DNA of 50,255 nucleotides from Verrucomicrobium sp. BvORR034 (GTDB lineage Bacteria; Verrucomicrobiota; Verrucomicrobiia; Verrucomicrobiales; Verrucomicrobiaceae), in assembly GCF_000739635.1 (NCBI RefSeq), contig NZ_BATQ01000144.1, positions 1-50,255 of the forward strand, written 5' to 3'. The notes under the pieces are model-generated. The model was not told the DNA's origin, did not search any database, and saw nothing but the letters and a program-made list of their open reading frames with translations. Positions 1 through 7,859 of this stretch are shown one piece after another. Positions within the stretch are counted from its first letter, which is position 1, and the number at the start of each line of letters is the position of its first letter. The translations under genes and the position numbers were made by a program.

Positions 1-363
1 TGATCCGTCCGTAAAACGAATACCGCCCGGCATGGGCACTACCCGACCATCCACGGTGAGCATGGATCCCGCCGGAATCTTCAGGGGTTGCCCGGTGAAG
101 TCAGTCGCCCCGCTGCTGCTGATGCGCAGCGTTTTCTCCTCGGTCACGGGCACGGCTTGGCCGTTGCTAATCCGATACATTTTTCCATTAAAAAGCGTGA
201 ACCCTTCCGCCGGCGTTTGCACCTCAAGTCGAGGAGCATCCGGGTCGGCAGGGGTGGCAGTGGGTGTCGTTGGACTCTGGGCCAGAGCCGAAAGAGCAAG
301 CATAGGAGTCAGCAGGCAGCCGAAGGCGAAGGCACTGCGACCTGGGAAGAAGCGGTTTTTCAT
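1..363 (-). CDS. Secreted DUF6799-like protein, cut by the window edge
   Basis: The minus-strand frame opens with ATG at 361-363 and runs 121 codons to the edge without a stop, so the C-terminus is missing. The N-terminus has a charged start followed by a hydrophobic stretch and an Ala-X-Ala type cleavage region (LSALAQS), which suggests a Sec signal peptide. A Pro/Thr-rich linker follows. The rest carries the pattern NGKMYRISNGQAVPVTEE and then a glycine-rich MLTVDGRVVPMPGG, which resembles the short repeated DUF6799 domain of Bacteroidota and Verrucomicrobiota. Function is unknown. No clear Shine-Dalgarno sequence precedes the ATG. The family call rests on motif memory only. Confidence 0.6.
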   Translation of the reverse strand, partial: MKNRFFPGRSAFAFGCLLTPMLALSALAQSPTTPTATPADPDAPRLEVQTPAEGFTLFNGKMYRISNGQAVPVTEEKTLRISSSGATDFTGQPLKIPAGSMLTVDGRVVPMPGGIRFTDGS

Positions 364-571
364 GATAGAGGAGGTTTACGGGGTTAGAAGCGTAGCCCGT
401 CCAGACTGGCGCGTGCCTATACATCTTGTCGATGCCATGGGTGAAGCGCATCTCGATCCAGACAGGGGTCCAATGGGGGTTCGGACTGTGCCAATCAGGC
501 GCGCCTAAGAACCTCACCTCTTCACGTATCAGGCAAGACACGGCATTTCCCTTCGTTACCTCCACCGCATC

Positions 572-1651
572 ATGAATGCCGCGTGCCGCCTTACTGTTCT
601 GGTGATGATGGCCGGGAGCTTCCATCTCCACGGCATCGCTGCGGAACCCGCGCCCCATCCTGGTCCATCGCCTGCATCTCCCAGAGCCATTACCGCGCGC
701 AGCCTGCCTTTCCTGAAGGAGAAAGGCCAAGATTGGATCGATGACCGCGGTTGCGTCAGTTGTCACCAGGTACCGTCGATGCTCTGGGGGCTGCATCGGG
801 CAGCGCAGTCAGGGCTACAGGTGGATCAGAAGCATCTGGAAGAAACCTCAAAGTGGGCGGTAGACTGGAAGAACTGGAACCAGTCCGGCGACAAAGAAGG
901 CCTGCAGAAAGTTGCCGCCGCCAACACCGCCACGATGGCGTTTCTATTGCTCGCCCTTCCATCCGAGCTTCCCGCAGCGGCTGACTCCTCGACTGGCTCG
1001 CAGCATTGGGCGGACTCGTTTCGCGCTCTCCTCTTGGAACATCAGCAAAAGGACGGCTCGTGGAAGGCTGGTGGCCAGCTTCCTCTCAGCAAGCGCCCCG
1101 CCCGGGAGAATGATGAAGTGTCCACCATGTGGGCGTTGCTCGCTCTGGAGCCCCTCCCCGTACCAGGAACCGCCAAGCCCTCGACCAATCCAACGCTGAC
1201 CTCCGCCCAGAAACGGGCAGACACTTTCCTCGCCACTGCCGCCTCTGGGCAGAGCATCGAATGGTATGCGACCCGCCTCCTCCTTCACCCTGAGGACGAA
1301 TCCAGACGGGACGCTCTGCTCAAGCTCCAGCATCCCGACGGCAGTTGGGGCTGGCTCGTTGCGGAACCTGGCGACGCCTATGGCACGGGTCTGGCCCTCT
1401 ATGCTCTCGCGAAATCACAGAGTTCCAACCAATCCGATCCCGCCGCTTCAGAGGCGGCACAACGGGCGATCCGCTATCTGAACGATACGCAGCGGCCCGA
1501 TGGCAGTTGGCTCGTACCCAGCACCCGCGGCCGTGACAAAAACAAGCCCATTCCCACCTCCACCTACTGGGGCACCGCTTGGGCGGTCGTCGGCCTGCTG
1601 GAGTGGGCCGCGGGCTCCCAAGCAGCAGCCGCAACCGTTTCCCACGACTGA
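572..1651 (+). CDS. Secreted CxxCH protein with squalene-cyclase/prenyltransferase-like repeats
   Basis: This 359-residue protein starts with a probable signal peptide ending near residue 24. A c-type heme attachment motif follows at residues 61-65 (C-V-S-C-H). The rest is alpha/alpha-barrel-like, with repeated QW-type motifs: QKDGSW near 150, QHPDGSWGW near 255 and QRPDGSW near 310. These are typical of the squalene-hopene cyclase and prenyltransferase repeat fold. The DXDD catalytic motif of true hopene cyclases is not seen and the protein is about half their length, so cyclase activity is unlikely. A periplasmic heme protein using the repeat fold as a scaffold is an inference. A TonB receptor follows 132 bp downstream on the same strand. 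Confidence 0.7.
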   Translation: MNAACRLTVLVMMAGSFHLHGIAAEPAPHPGPSPASPRAITARSLPFLKEKGQDWIDDRGCVSCHQVPSMLWGLHRAAQSGLQVDQKHLEETSKWAVDWKNWNQSGDKEGLQKVAAANTATMAFLLLALPSELPAAADSSTGSQHWADSFRALLLEHQQKDGSWKAGGQLPLSKRPARENDEVSTMWALLALEPLPVPGTAKPSTNPTLTSAQKRADTFLATAASGQSIEWYATRLLLHPEDESRRDALLKLQHPDGSWGWLVAEPGDAYGTGLALYALAKSQSSNQSDPAASEAAQRAIRYLNDTQRPDGSWLVPSTRGRDKNKPIPTSTYWGTAWAVVGLLEWAAGSQAAAATVSHD

Positions 1652-1783
1652 GGAGAGCCCCTTCCTGGCCAAACTTCGGCCTATGGATGCGAGGCAGGGA
1701 ATAAAACTCGCCCACTATTTGCGATTGCTTCTCAGAATCAATTGCACTATGAACCCGGCCGAAATTCAACCATTCGACTCTCA

Positions 1784-3976
1784 ATGAAACTCAAAGCTCG
1801 TGCGATCCCCGCACTCTTGCTCGGCGCGCTCACTCCCGGCGCAGTCGTGGCTCAAGTCACCACCTTGGACACCGTCACGGTGACCGCAGCTTCGGAAGGC
1901 AATGGCTACGTTGCCCCCGCAGTCATCACCAGTGGCCTCAAAACTGAGGTGCCGCTGCTTGAGACCCCCCAGGCCATCTCTATCGTCACCAAAGATCTGA
2001 TTGTGGATCAGGGTGCCAGAAATCTGGAAGATGTGATCAAGAACGTCGCCGGCGTGACCCCAGGCGGCTACTACTCCGAGTGGGACTACTACCGCATCCG
2101 CGGCTTTGACGCGGCCTTCACCACGTATCAAGACGGTCTGCGCGGCGACTACGATGGCACCGGTGCCGAGACGTTCGGTCTGGAGCGTGTGGAGGTGATC
2201 AAAGGCCCAGCCTCAGCACTCTACGGCCAGGCTCCTCTGGGTGGCATCGTGAACCTCGTGAGCAAGAAGCCCAAGCGCGAGTTCGGCGGTGAAGTGGGCT
2301 TCACCGGTGGCATGTGGGACTTCTACCAGGGCACGCTGGATGTGAACATCCCCCTGCTCACGCCCGCGCCAGTGATGGCACCGGTTTCAGGAAAGGACGC
2401 CAAGAACGTCGCCCCGGTGGCTCCCGTCTCCAGCGATGGCCTGGGCATCTATCTCCGCCTCAATGCCCTCTACAAGGAGAGCGGCTCGTTCGTTGACTAC
2501 TATGACTACGATCGTCTTTTCATCGCCCCCTCCCTCACCTTCGAGTGGGGCCAGGATACCAGCCTCACCTTCCTCACCCACTACATGAAGGACGACGGCA
2601 TCTTTGCCATGCCGCTGCCGGCCCGTGGCACCGTGCTGCCGAACCCCAACGGAGAAATCCCGGTGAACCGCTTCATCGGCATTCCCGGCAAGTCGGGCAA
2701 GATTGACATCGAGACGCTGCGCCTGGGCTATGAGTTTAAGCATCGCTTCAACGACACCGCCACCGTGCGCCAGAACCTGAGCTACTACCGCGTGGACCAG
2801 AACTGGGACAACATCCTTTACAACTCCGTCCTCAGCGATGACCTCCGCACGCTCTATGCAAACCCGTATGACTACAACAGCGGGGTGCACCAGCGCATCA
2901 TGGTGGACACAGCGGTGGACTTCAGCTTTGAGACCGGCTCCATCAAACACTCTCTCACCATCGGTACCGACTACTTCCATTCGGAGCAGGACACCACTTA
3001 CCACGAGATCAACTACGATGATTTCCCCGGCTCGTACGTGGCCATCGATCTCTTCCGCCCCAACTACAACCAGCGCATCCCCCAGCCGAAAATCAAAGGT
3101 TCCTTCACCTCCAGTGAGGACAACTTCGGCGTCTATATCCAGGATCACGCGAAGCTCACTGACAAGCTGACGCTCACCGTCGGTGGACGCTATGAGTGGC
3201 TCTGGCTGGATGACTCCGGGTCCTATGGCAGCGTGCCTGCGGATGTGAAGGACGACGCCTTCACCCCCAAGGCCGGCATCACCTATGAACTCATCCCCGG
3301 ACTTGCCGCGTATGCCAACTACAGCCGCGCCTTCAAACCCCAGTGGGGCTCCCGTGACGACAGCGATCTTCCCGTGGCCCCCGAAGAGGGTGAAAACTGG
3401 GAAGGCGGCTTGAAGTATGACCTTCTGGACGGCCGCTTGAGCGGGCTGATCTCCGTGTTCCACCTTACCCGTGAGAACGTGGCCACCAGCAACCTCGCCA
3501 CGGCCAATCCGTTTGATGCCACTGTCAGCGGGGAGCAGCGCAGCCGCGGCTTCGAGTTCGAGACCGCCGCCGAGCTCCTGCCCGGCCTCAAGTTGACGGC
3601 TGCCTACACCTACCTTGACGCCGAGGTCACCGAAGACAACGACATCCCAGTCGGCACCCCGCTCCTCGGCGTACCGGATCACACCGTCAGCGCCTGGCTG
3701 AAGTACACCGTGCAGGACGGCCCGCTCAAGGGCTTCGGCGTGGGTCTGGGAGGCCGCTACTACAGCAGCCAGTCCGGCGACACTTACAACACCTTCAATC
3801 TTCCCAGCTACGGCCTGGTGGATGCCGCCCTCTACTACGAGCGCGACAGCTACCGCGTGCAGGTGAACTTCAACAACGTGTTCGACAAGCGCCACTTTGT
3901 TGGCTCCTATGACGAACTCTACATCCTCCCCGGCGAGCCCTTCAACGTCTCCGCCAGCGTGACCTGGAAGTTCTAG
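1784..3976 (+). CDS. TonB-dependent siderophore receptor
   Basis: This 730-residue outer-membrane receptor probably imports ferric siderophores using energy from TonB. I chose ATG 1784 because it gives a clean signal peptide (MKLKARAIPALLLGA, cleavage near AQ). An in-frame TTG at 1742 would add 14 uncharacteristic residues. The TonB-box-like segment TLDTVTVTA follows the signal. The plug domain spans about residues 60-170, with ETPQAISIVTKDLI, the YRIRGF motif and the ERVEVIKGPASALYG signature. The remainder is a beta barrel ending in Trp-Lys-Phe, the usual C-terminal aromatic. Length matches the family. A strong hairpin terminator follows. No Fur box or siderophore gene is evident nearby. 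Confidence 0.93.
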   Translation: MKLKARAIPALLLGALTPGAVVAQVTTLDTVTVTAASEGNGYVAPAVITSGLKTEVPLLETPQAISIVTKDLIVDQGARNLEDVIKNVAGVTPGGYYSEWDYYRIRGFDAAFTTYQDGLRGDYDGTGAETFGLERVEVIKGPASALYGQAPLGGIVNLVSKKPKREFGGEVGFTGGMWDFYQGTLDVNIPLLTPAPVMAPVSGKDAKNVAPVAPVSSDGLGIYLRLNALYKESGSFVDYYDYDRLFIAPSLTFEWGQDTSLTFLTHYMKDDGIFAMPLPARGTVLPNPNGEIPVNRFIGIPGKSGKIDIETLRLGYEFKHRFNDTATVRQNLSYYRVDQNWDNILYNSVLSDDLRTLYANPYDYNSGVHQRIMVDTAVDFSFETGSIKHSLTIGTDYFHSEQDTTYHEINYDDFPGSYVAIDLFRPNYNQRIPQPKIKGSFTSSEDNFGVYIQDHAKLTDKLTLTVGGRYEWLWLDDSGSYGSVPADVKDDAFTPKAGITYELIPGLAAYANYSRAFKPQWGSRDDSDLPVAPEEGENWEGGLKYDLLDGRLSGLISVFHLTRENVATSNLATANPFDATVSGEQRSRGFEFETAAELLPGLKLTAAYTYLDAEVTEDNDIPVGTPLLGVPDHTVSAWLKYTVQDGPLKGFGVGLGGRYYSSQSGDTYNTFNLPSYGLVDAALYYERDSYRVQVNFNNVFDKRHFVGSYDELYILPGEPFNVSASVTWKF

Positions 3977-3996
3977 GAAAACAGTCCATCCTCCTC

Positions 3997-4032
3997 AAGC
4001 CCGGGACCGGCCACGCCGTCCTGGGCTTTTTT
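3997..4032 (+). terminator. Rho-independent terminator of the TonB receptor
   Basis: An 11-bp stem (AAGCCCGGGAC with GTCCTGGGCTT, one G-T pair) encloses a 10-nt loop and is followed by a run of T residues. It lies 21 bp after the receptor stop codon. Confidence 0.85.
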
Positions 4033-4085
4033 GTGGGAACGCATCTGCCCACTCCACCACTCCGCTTTCCGCATTCGCGATCCCC

Positions 4086-4356
4086 GAACCCGGAGGGTTC
4101 ACCATGAATAGCCTGGGGTCGACCGAGCATAGCGAGGGCTACCCCAGGACGCCCGCCTGCCGCTCTACCGCGCAGCGGTAGGCCCATCGCATCGCCCGCC
4201 CCAGACGATCATCCCACAACTCACGCCGCACGTCATTTGGATCCGCTGGCCTACCGCTCCGCGGTAGAATCCACCCCAGGACATACCATGGGTAGTCCTC
4301 TCCCGCCTTGCGGGATCGGCCGACCCATGGCTACGCATGGCGAACCCTCCGGGTTC
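4086..4356. repeat. Intergenic inverted repeat, AACCCGGAGGGTTC type
   Basis: The arms are 4086-4113 and 4329-4356, 28 nt each, differing at 3 positions when one is reverse-complemented. Each arm contains the small palindrome AACCCGGAGGGTT. The enclosed 215 bp hold further short complementary stretches around CTACCGC...GCGGTAG and CTACCCC. The spacer 4033-4466 holds no credible gene. Confidence 0.75.
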
Positions 4357-4374
4357 ATGAGATAACTCGCAATT

Positions 4375-4458
4375 TGACGCACTGACGCACTGACGCACTG
4401 ACGCACTGACGCACTGACGCACCGTTCAACCGATTTACTGAATTACTGAATTACTGAG
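4375..4458. repeat. Two adjacent 8-bp tandem arrays
   Basis: Six perfect copies of TGACGCAC fill 4375-4422. Twelve bases later three copies of an 8-bp unit, TTACTGAA (the last ending in G), fill 4435-4458, stopping 8 bp before the response-regulator stop codon. The same TGACGCAC word recurs in both orientations around 35.93-36.13 kb. Confidence 0.85.
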
Positions 4459-4466
4459 CCACCGCC

Positions 4467-5222
4467 CTACCCTCCTCCAAACTGCATCCGGTCCCTCAAC
4501 TCCCGCATCGCACAGGTCAGCGGCAGTTCACTCCCATCCGTCAACACCGCTCGTGCCGCCTTCCCGGAATGGCGAATCTCCACAATGCTCTCGATGTTCA
4601 CCAGCGCGGAACGGTTTACACGCACAAATTGCGAGGCCGGCAACATCTGCTCCAGCTTGCCAATGTTTTCCCGGATGAAATGCTTCTCCTTCACACAATG
4701 CAAGTTCACATAGTTGCCATCGGCCTCGACCCACAGGATATGCTCCACCCTCACGATCTGCTCGCGCATGCCAGAGCGCACCAGGATCCTTGCCAGCGAT
4801 GGGGGCAGAGTTCCTGGTGCGGCTTCCAGCGCCGGTTTCACGGGCTGATCCTGCAATGAAGTGAGTATTTTCCTCGCCCTGTCCAGCGCCACATCCAGAC
4901 GCCGGTTCTCGACCGGCTTGAGCAGGTAGTCGATCGCGCTGAATTCAAAGGCGTCCAGGGCGTGCGCACGAGAGGCCGTCACCAAGATGATCACCGGTGG
5001 CTGCACGTTCTTCATCCTTTGCAAAATCTCGAGCCCGCTCAAATCAGGAAGCTGCACGTCCAACAGCATGATGTGCACCTCGTGACTGTCCAGCCAGCGC
5101 ATGGCCTGCGCCCCATCCTCCACCTCCGACACTTCCATGTCAGAATGAGCGGCCAGCAGTCGCCGCATCCGGTCCCGGGCAGGCGTCTCGTCTTCAACCA
5201 CCAGCAGATTCCAGCTCTTCAT
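4467..5222 (-). CDS. LytTR-family DNA-binding response regulator
   Basis: A 251-residue response regulator of the LytR/AlgR class. The receiver domain covers about residues 1-120, with the acidic pair E10-D11, phospho-acceptor D55 in MLLDVQLPD, and the conserved Lys in the LLKPVE segment near residue 105. The C-terminal LytTR DNA-binding domain covers about 150-245 (VEADGNYVNLHC, FVRVNRSALVNIESI). I chose ATG 5222 over the GTG two codons upstream because GGGAGG sits 5 nt before this ATG. The ATG overlaps the kinase stop as ATGA, implying translational coupling. It should act with the upstream kinase. The target genes are not evident. Confidence 0.93.
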   Translation of the reverse strand: MKSWNLLVVEDETPARDRMRRLLAAHSDMEVSEVEDGAQAMRWLDSHEVHIMLLDVQLPDLSGLEILQRMKNVQPPVIILVTASRAHALDAFEFSAIDYLLKPVENRRLDVALDRARKILTSLQDQPVKPALEAAPGTLPPSLARILVRSGMREQIVRVEHILWVEADGNYVNLHCVKEKHFIRENIGKLEQMLPASQFVRVNRSALVNIESIVEIRHSGKAARAVLTDGSELPLTCAMRELRDRMQFGGG

Positions 5223-6406
5223 AGGCACCTCCCATGCGGAATTTCAATCACGGCGATGGAGCCTCCCTCTTCGCAGGGCAGCACCGTGACTCTCTTGTCG
5301 AGCCCCTCCAGATCACCATACGCCGCCCGCAGCCGGGCGCGGGTGTTCTCCAGGCCAATGCCATCGCGGAGCGGCTCCTTGATGCCTACTCCATCATCCC
5401 GCACCTCCAGACGCAGCATCTTCAGCTCGGGTTCGAGCCGCGCCTTGATGGCGATGGTCCCAACGCCTTTGCGAGGTCCCAGTCCATGCCGCACGGCATT
5501 CTCCACCACCGGCTGCAGGATCAACACCGGCACCATCCACATCTGACAGTCCGCCCCGATGTCCGTCGTGAGTTTCAATCCATCACCAAATCTCGCACGC
5601 TCGATCTTCAGATACATCTCCACGAGCTCGATCTCGTGCTCCAAGGTCACCTCACGGTTAAAGTCGCTTTCCAGCGTCTCGTGCAGCAGCACCCCCAGTG
5701 AGGTGACGATACGATCCACCACCTCCGGCTCACGATGCACCAGTGAGGCAATCGTGTTCAGCGTGTTGAACAGGAAATGCGGCCGCAGCTGTGCATAGAG
5801 CATTTCCAACTGGGAGCGGTGCAGCTCCGCAGTGGCTTGCAGCACACGACGCTCCCGTTCCCGCATCTTGACCCTGGCCACCGACATCACGGCAAACGCG
5901 GTGATCCCCAGATAGACAGGCATCCCCACCAATACTTGCGGGACAAACATCGGTGGTTTGGGCGGCGGATTTTCCCGCCAGGACGAGGGCGGCGGACGCC
6001 GTAGATCCCGCGCCTTGTCCCGCGCCTCATCCATGCCTGCTTCTGCCACCACCGCGTAGAATCCCACACACAGCACCATGCCCACCATCCAGGCGAGCAT
6101 GTCCATCGCCAGGTGATGGGGCGTCGTGCACCAGCGCTTCACCCCTCTGACGATGACCGGCGTCAAAAGCATCCACGGCATCCAGAGCATGGCCCCGAAG
6201 AGCAGCGCAAAGGTCCAGGACTGTGCGGCCGAAAACTTGAACTGCGTGGCGAACAGCACCGCCAGCATCGGCCAGAGTATCATATTTACCACCCTGGTCG
6301 TCCGCTCAAACCTGAGGTCATCGTCCAACACTTGAGCTCTTGGATTAGGGCGGCCGGGATCTCCACCAGACACCATCGCAACACTGGCAGAAGCATCAGG
6401 GTTCAT
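5219..6406 (-). CDS. LytS-type sensor histidine kinase
   Basis: A 395-residue membrane kinase. Hydrophobic segments at about 41-60, 64-86, 100-122 and 157-178 predict four membrane spans, with a Pro-rich loop between the third and fourth. The His_kinase domain starts near residue 195 and has the phospho-acceptor H210 in LRPHFLFNTLN. The HATPase region follows, with the N box (PVVENAVRHGLG), a DDGVGI motif and the GIGLENTRARL G box. There is no PAS or GAF sensor domain, so the ligand, if any, is sensed by the membrane part. It is the first gene of a two-gene unit and overlaps the LytTR regulator by 4 nt. Confidence 0.93.
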   Translation of the reverse strand: MNPDASASVAMVSGGDPGRPNPRAQVLDDDLRFERTTRVVNMILWPMLAVLFATQFKFSAAQSWTFALLFGAMLWMPWMLLTPVIVRGVKRWCTTPHHLAMDMLAWMVGMVLCVGFYAVVAEAGMDEARDKARDLRRPPPSSWRENPPPKPPMFVPQVLVGMPVYLGITAFAVMSVARVKMRERERRVLQATAELHRSQLEMLYAQLRPHFLFNTLNTIASLVHREPEVVDRIVTSLGVLLHETLESDFNREVTLEHEIELVEMYLKIERARFGDGLKLTTDIGADCQMWMVPVLILQPVVENAVRHGLGPRKGVGTIAIKARLEPELKMLRLEVRDDGVGIKEPLRDGIGLENTRARLRAAYGDLEGLDKRVTVLPCEEGGSIAVIEIPHGRCL

Positions 6407-6916
6407 GAAATACGTTTTATGTTTCCACCAGCCTTAGCGGGTGGATGTTCCGTTTTACTTTCTGTCACAGACAAAGTGCAACGTGGGCGACGCTATCTCG
6501 TGAACCGCCCCCGAGCATGAGCGAATGCGATTTGCACTTTCCTGTCCGATCCGTCCAGCGCACTCCCGTGCCGACTTCGGATATCAAGCCGTTTCCATCG
6601 GCTCGGTGCAACAGCTTTCTTATGATTCCTGCACCGTCCATCCCGCCCGGGATGTGCTTGGGACGGCGTTGCCGCCAGCGGAGAGGAGTTTGGTTCGTCA
6701 TCATTTTCGAGGCGTCTGCGACATCATTCCCCGGCTTGGTACCAAGAGGTTCGACCTCGTTGATACCCTCCATCATTCTCCGCAACGAGCGAAGCCTTCT
6801 GGCAGGCCGGAAAACTGACTGACACCCATTCACAACACCAAACGGGCAGGTCAGTTGCAACCCGCCTCCGGAATTCGCTCGTCCCAGCCATGTCAATAAG
6901 CCCCAACAACCCAACT
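6407..6916. other. Intergenic stretch without a convincing gene
   Basis: This 510-bp gap separates the divergent kinase gene from the secreted protein gene. Short open frames exist but show no domain, no signal peptide and no ribosome-binding site. A small hairpin (CCACC...GGTGG) lies near 6427-6443. It presumably holds the promoters of both flanking genes. I cannot assign boxes with confidence. Confidence 0.5.
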
Positions 6917-7741
6917 ATGAACCCCCGCCAACAACCCCATCGGAAATCCTCCTTTGCCTGCCTCCTGGCAGGCCTACTCTTCTTGATTAGTCACACCTCG
7001 GCTCAAGCCTGGGTAGGAGGGCCCTTCGACAACGGAGACTACAGCGCGACGCTCGATGACCAGGGCGTCTATCAGGCCTCCATCCGCTACACGAACGGCA
7101 GCGGCTACGTACAATGGGCCAACAACGCAGACCTCGGCCCTTCAGCTTCGTCCGGTTCCTCCTCATCCAGCAGCACGACTACCACGTCCGCCTCATCTGT
7201 AGGCAGCTATCTCAATCGCGCAGTCTTGTATTACAAGGGGGTGGCGTTCTTTGGCAATGCCACGGGCATGTCGGACATGGAGGCAAAAGAGGTCACGTGT
7301 GTGTTCAACTCACAGTCAGAAGTGACGTTGGATGAACAATCCAGCACCAGCTCACAGACCACATCAAATTCCTCGGTGAATGCCTCCAGCAGCGTGGTCA
7401 ACAACGGCGGTCGTGGCTTCGTGGCCAATGGCAACTTTGTGGCCAAGATCACCAAGACCTATCCCCAGCTCCGCTTCAGCGGCACCGGGGAGCTGACCCT
7501 GATCAACCCAGACGCCCAGTCCATCATCGCCAGCCTGGCCCAGCAGATCGCTGAAAGCCTGGCCGATATCAGCGCCGGTGAAGACGGCACCGTGGCAGTG
7601 GGAGACATCTTCGATTTCTTGAGCGATCCGGACTTTCTTGCCGCCATCACCCCCAAGACCATCGACGAGATATCAGAAAGCTCCGAATCCATCAAGATGA
7701 CCGTGACGGGCTCCCGGCGCTACTTCCTGTCCTCCCGCTAG
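6917..7741 (+). CDS. Secreted Ser/Thr-rich protein of unknown function
   Basis: I do not recognise a family. The product starts MNPRQQPHRKSSF, then has a hydrophobic core and an AQA cleavage site, a good Sec signal peptide. An in-frame ATG at 6890 would add nine residues without improving the signal. The mature part begins with a glycine/aspartate-rich segment (GGPFDNGDYSATLDDQG), followed by two Ser/Thr low-complexity linkers (around residues 80-100 and 140-160). It ends with a segment typical of an ordered domain and a basic C-terminus. The secretin gene follows 118 bp downstream on the same strand, so export or surface location related to it is possible but unproven. Confidence 0.6.
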   Translation: MNPRQQPHRKSSFACLLAGLLFLISHTSAQAWVGGPFDNGDYSATLDDQGVYQASIRYTNGSGYVQWANNADLGPSASSGSSSSSSTTTTSASSVGSYLNRAVLYYKGVAFFGNATGMSDMEAKEVTCVFNSQSEVTLDEQSSTSSQTTSNSSVNASSSVVNNGGRGFVANGNFVAKITKTYPQLRFSGTGELTLINPDAQSIIASLAQQIAESLADISAGEDGTVAVGDIFDFLSDPDFLAAITPKTIDEISESSESIKMTVTGSRRYFLSSR

Positions 7742-7859
7742 CTCTTCTACCGCCCCAGTCCCACGCATCGATCCCGCCCCGGCCGCAACACGGCCGCGGG
7801 TTCGATGAAACGCGCCCACCGCTCCATCTGCTTCTGACTTACCATCTCCCGTTCCCCAC

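Noticed and set aside
2387-3895. 502-codon open frame antisense to the TonB receptor
   Set aside because: Valine/glycine/glutamate-rich low-quality translation caused by GC-rich third positions. The plus strand encodes a complete receptor.
4375-4422. Possible CRISPR array
   Set aside because: The unit is 8 bp with no spacers and no cas genes nearby. It is a simple tandem repeat.
6445-6914. Short open frames on both strands in the gap before the secreted protein
   Set aside because: No ribosome-binding site, signal peptide or domain, and composition unlike neighbouring genes.
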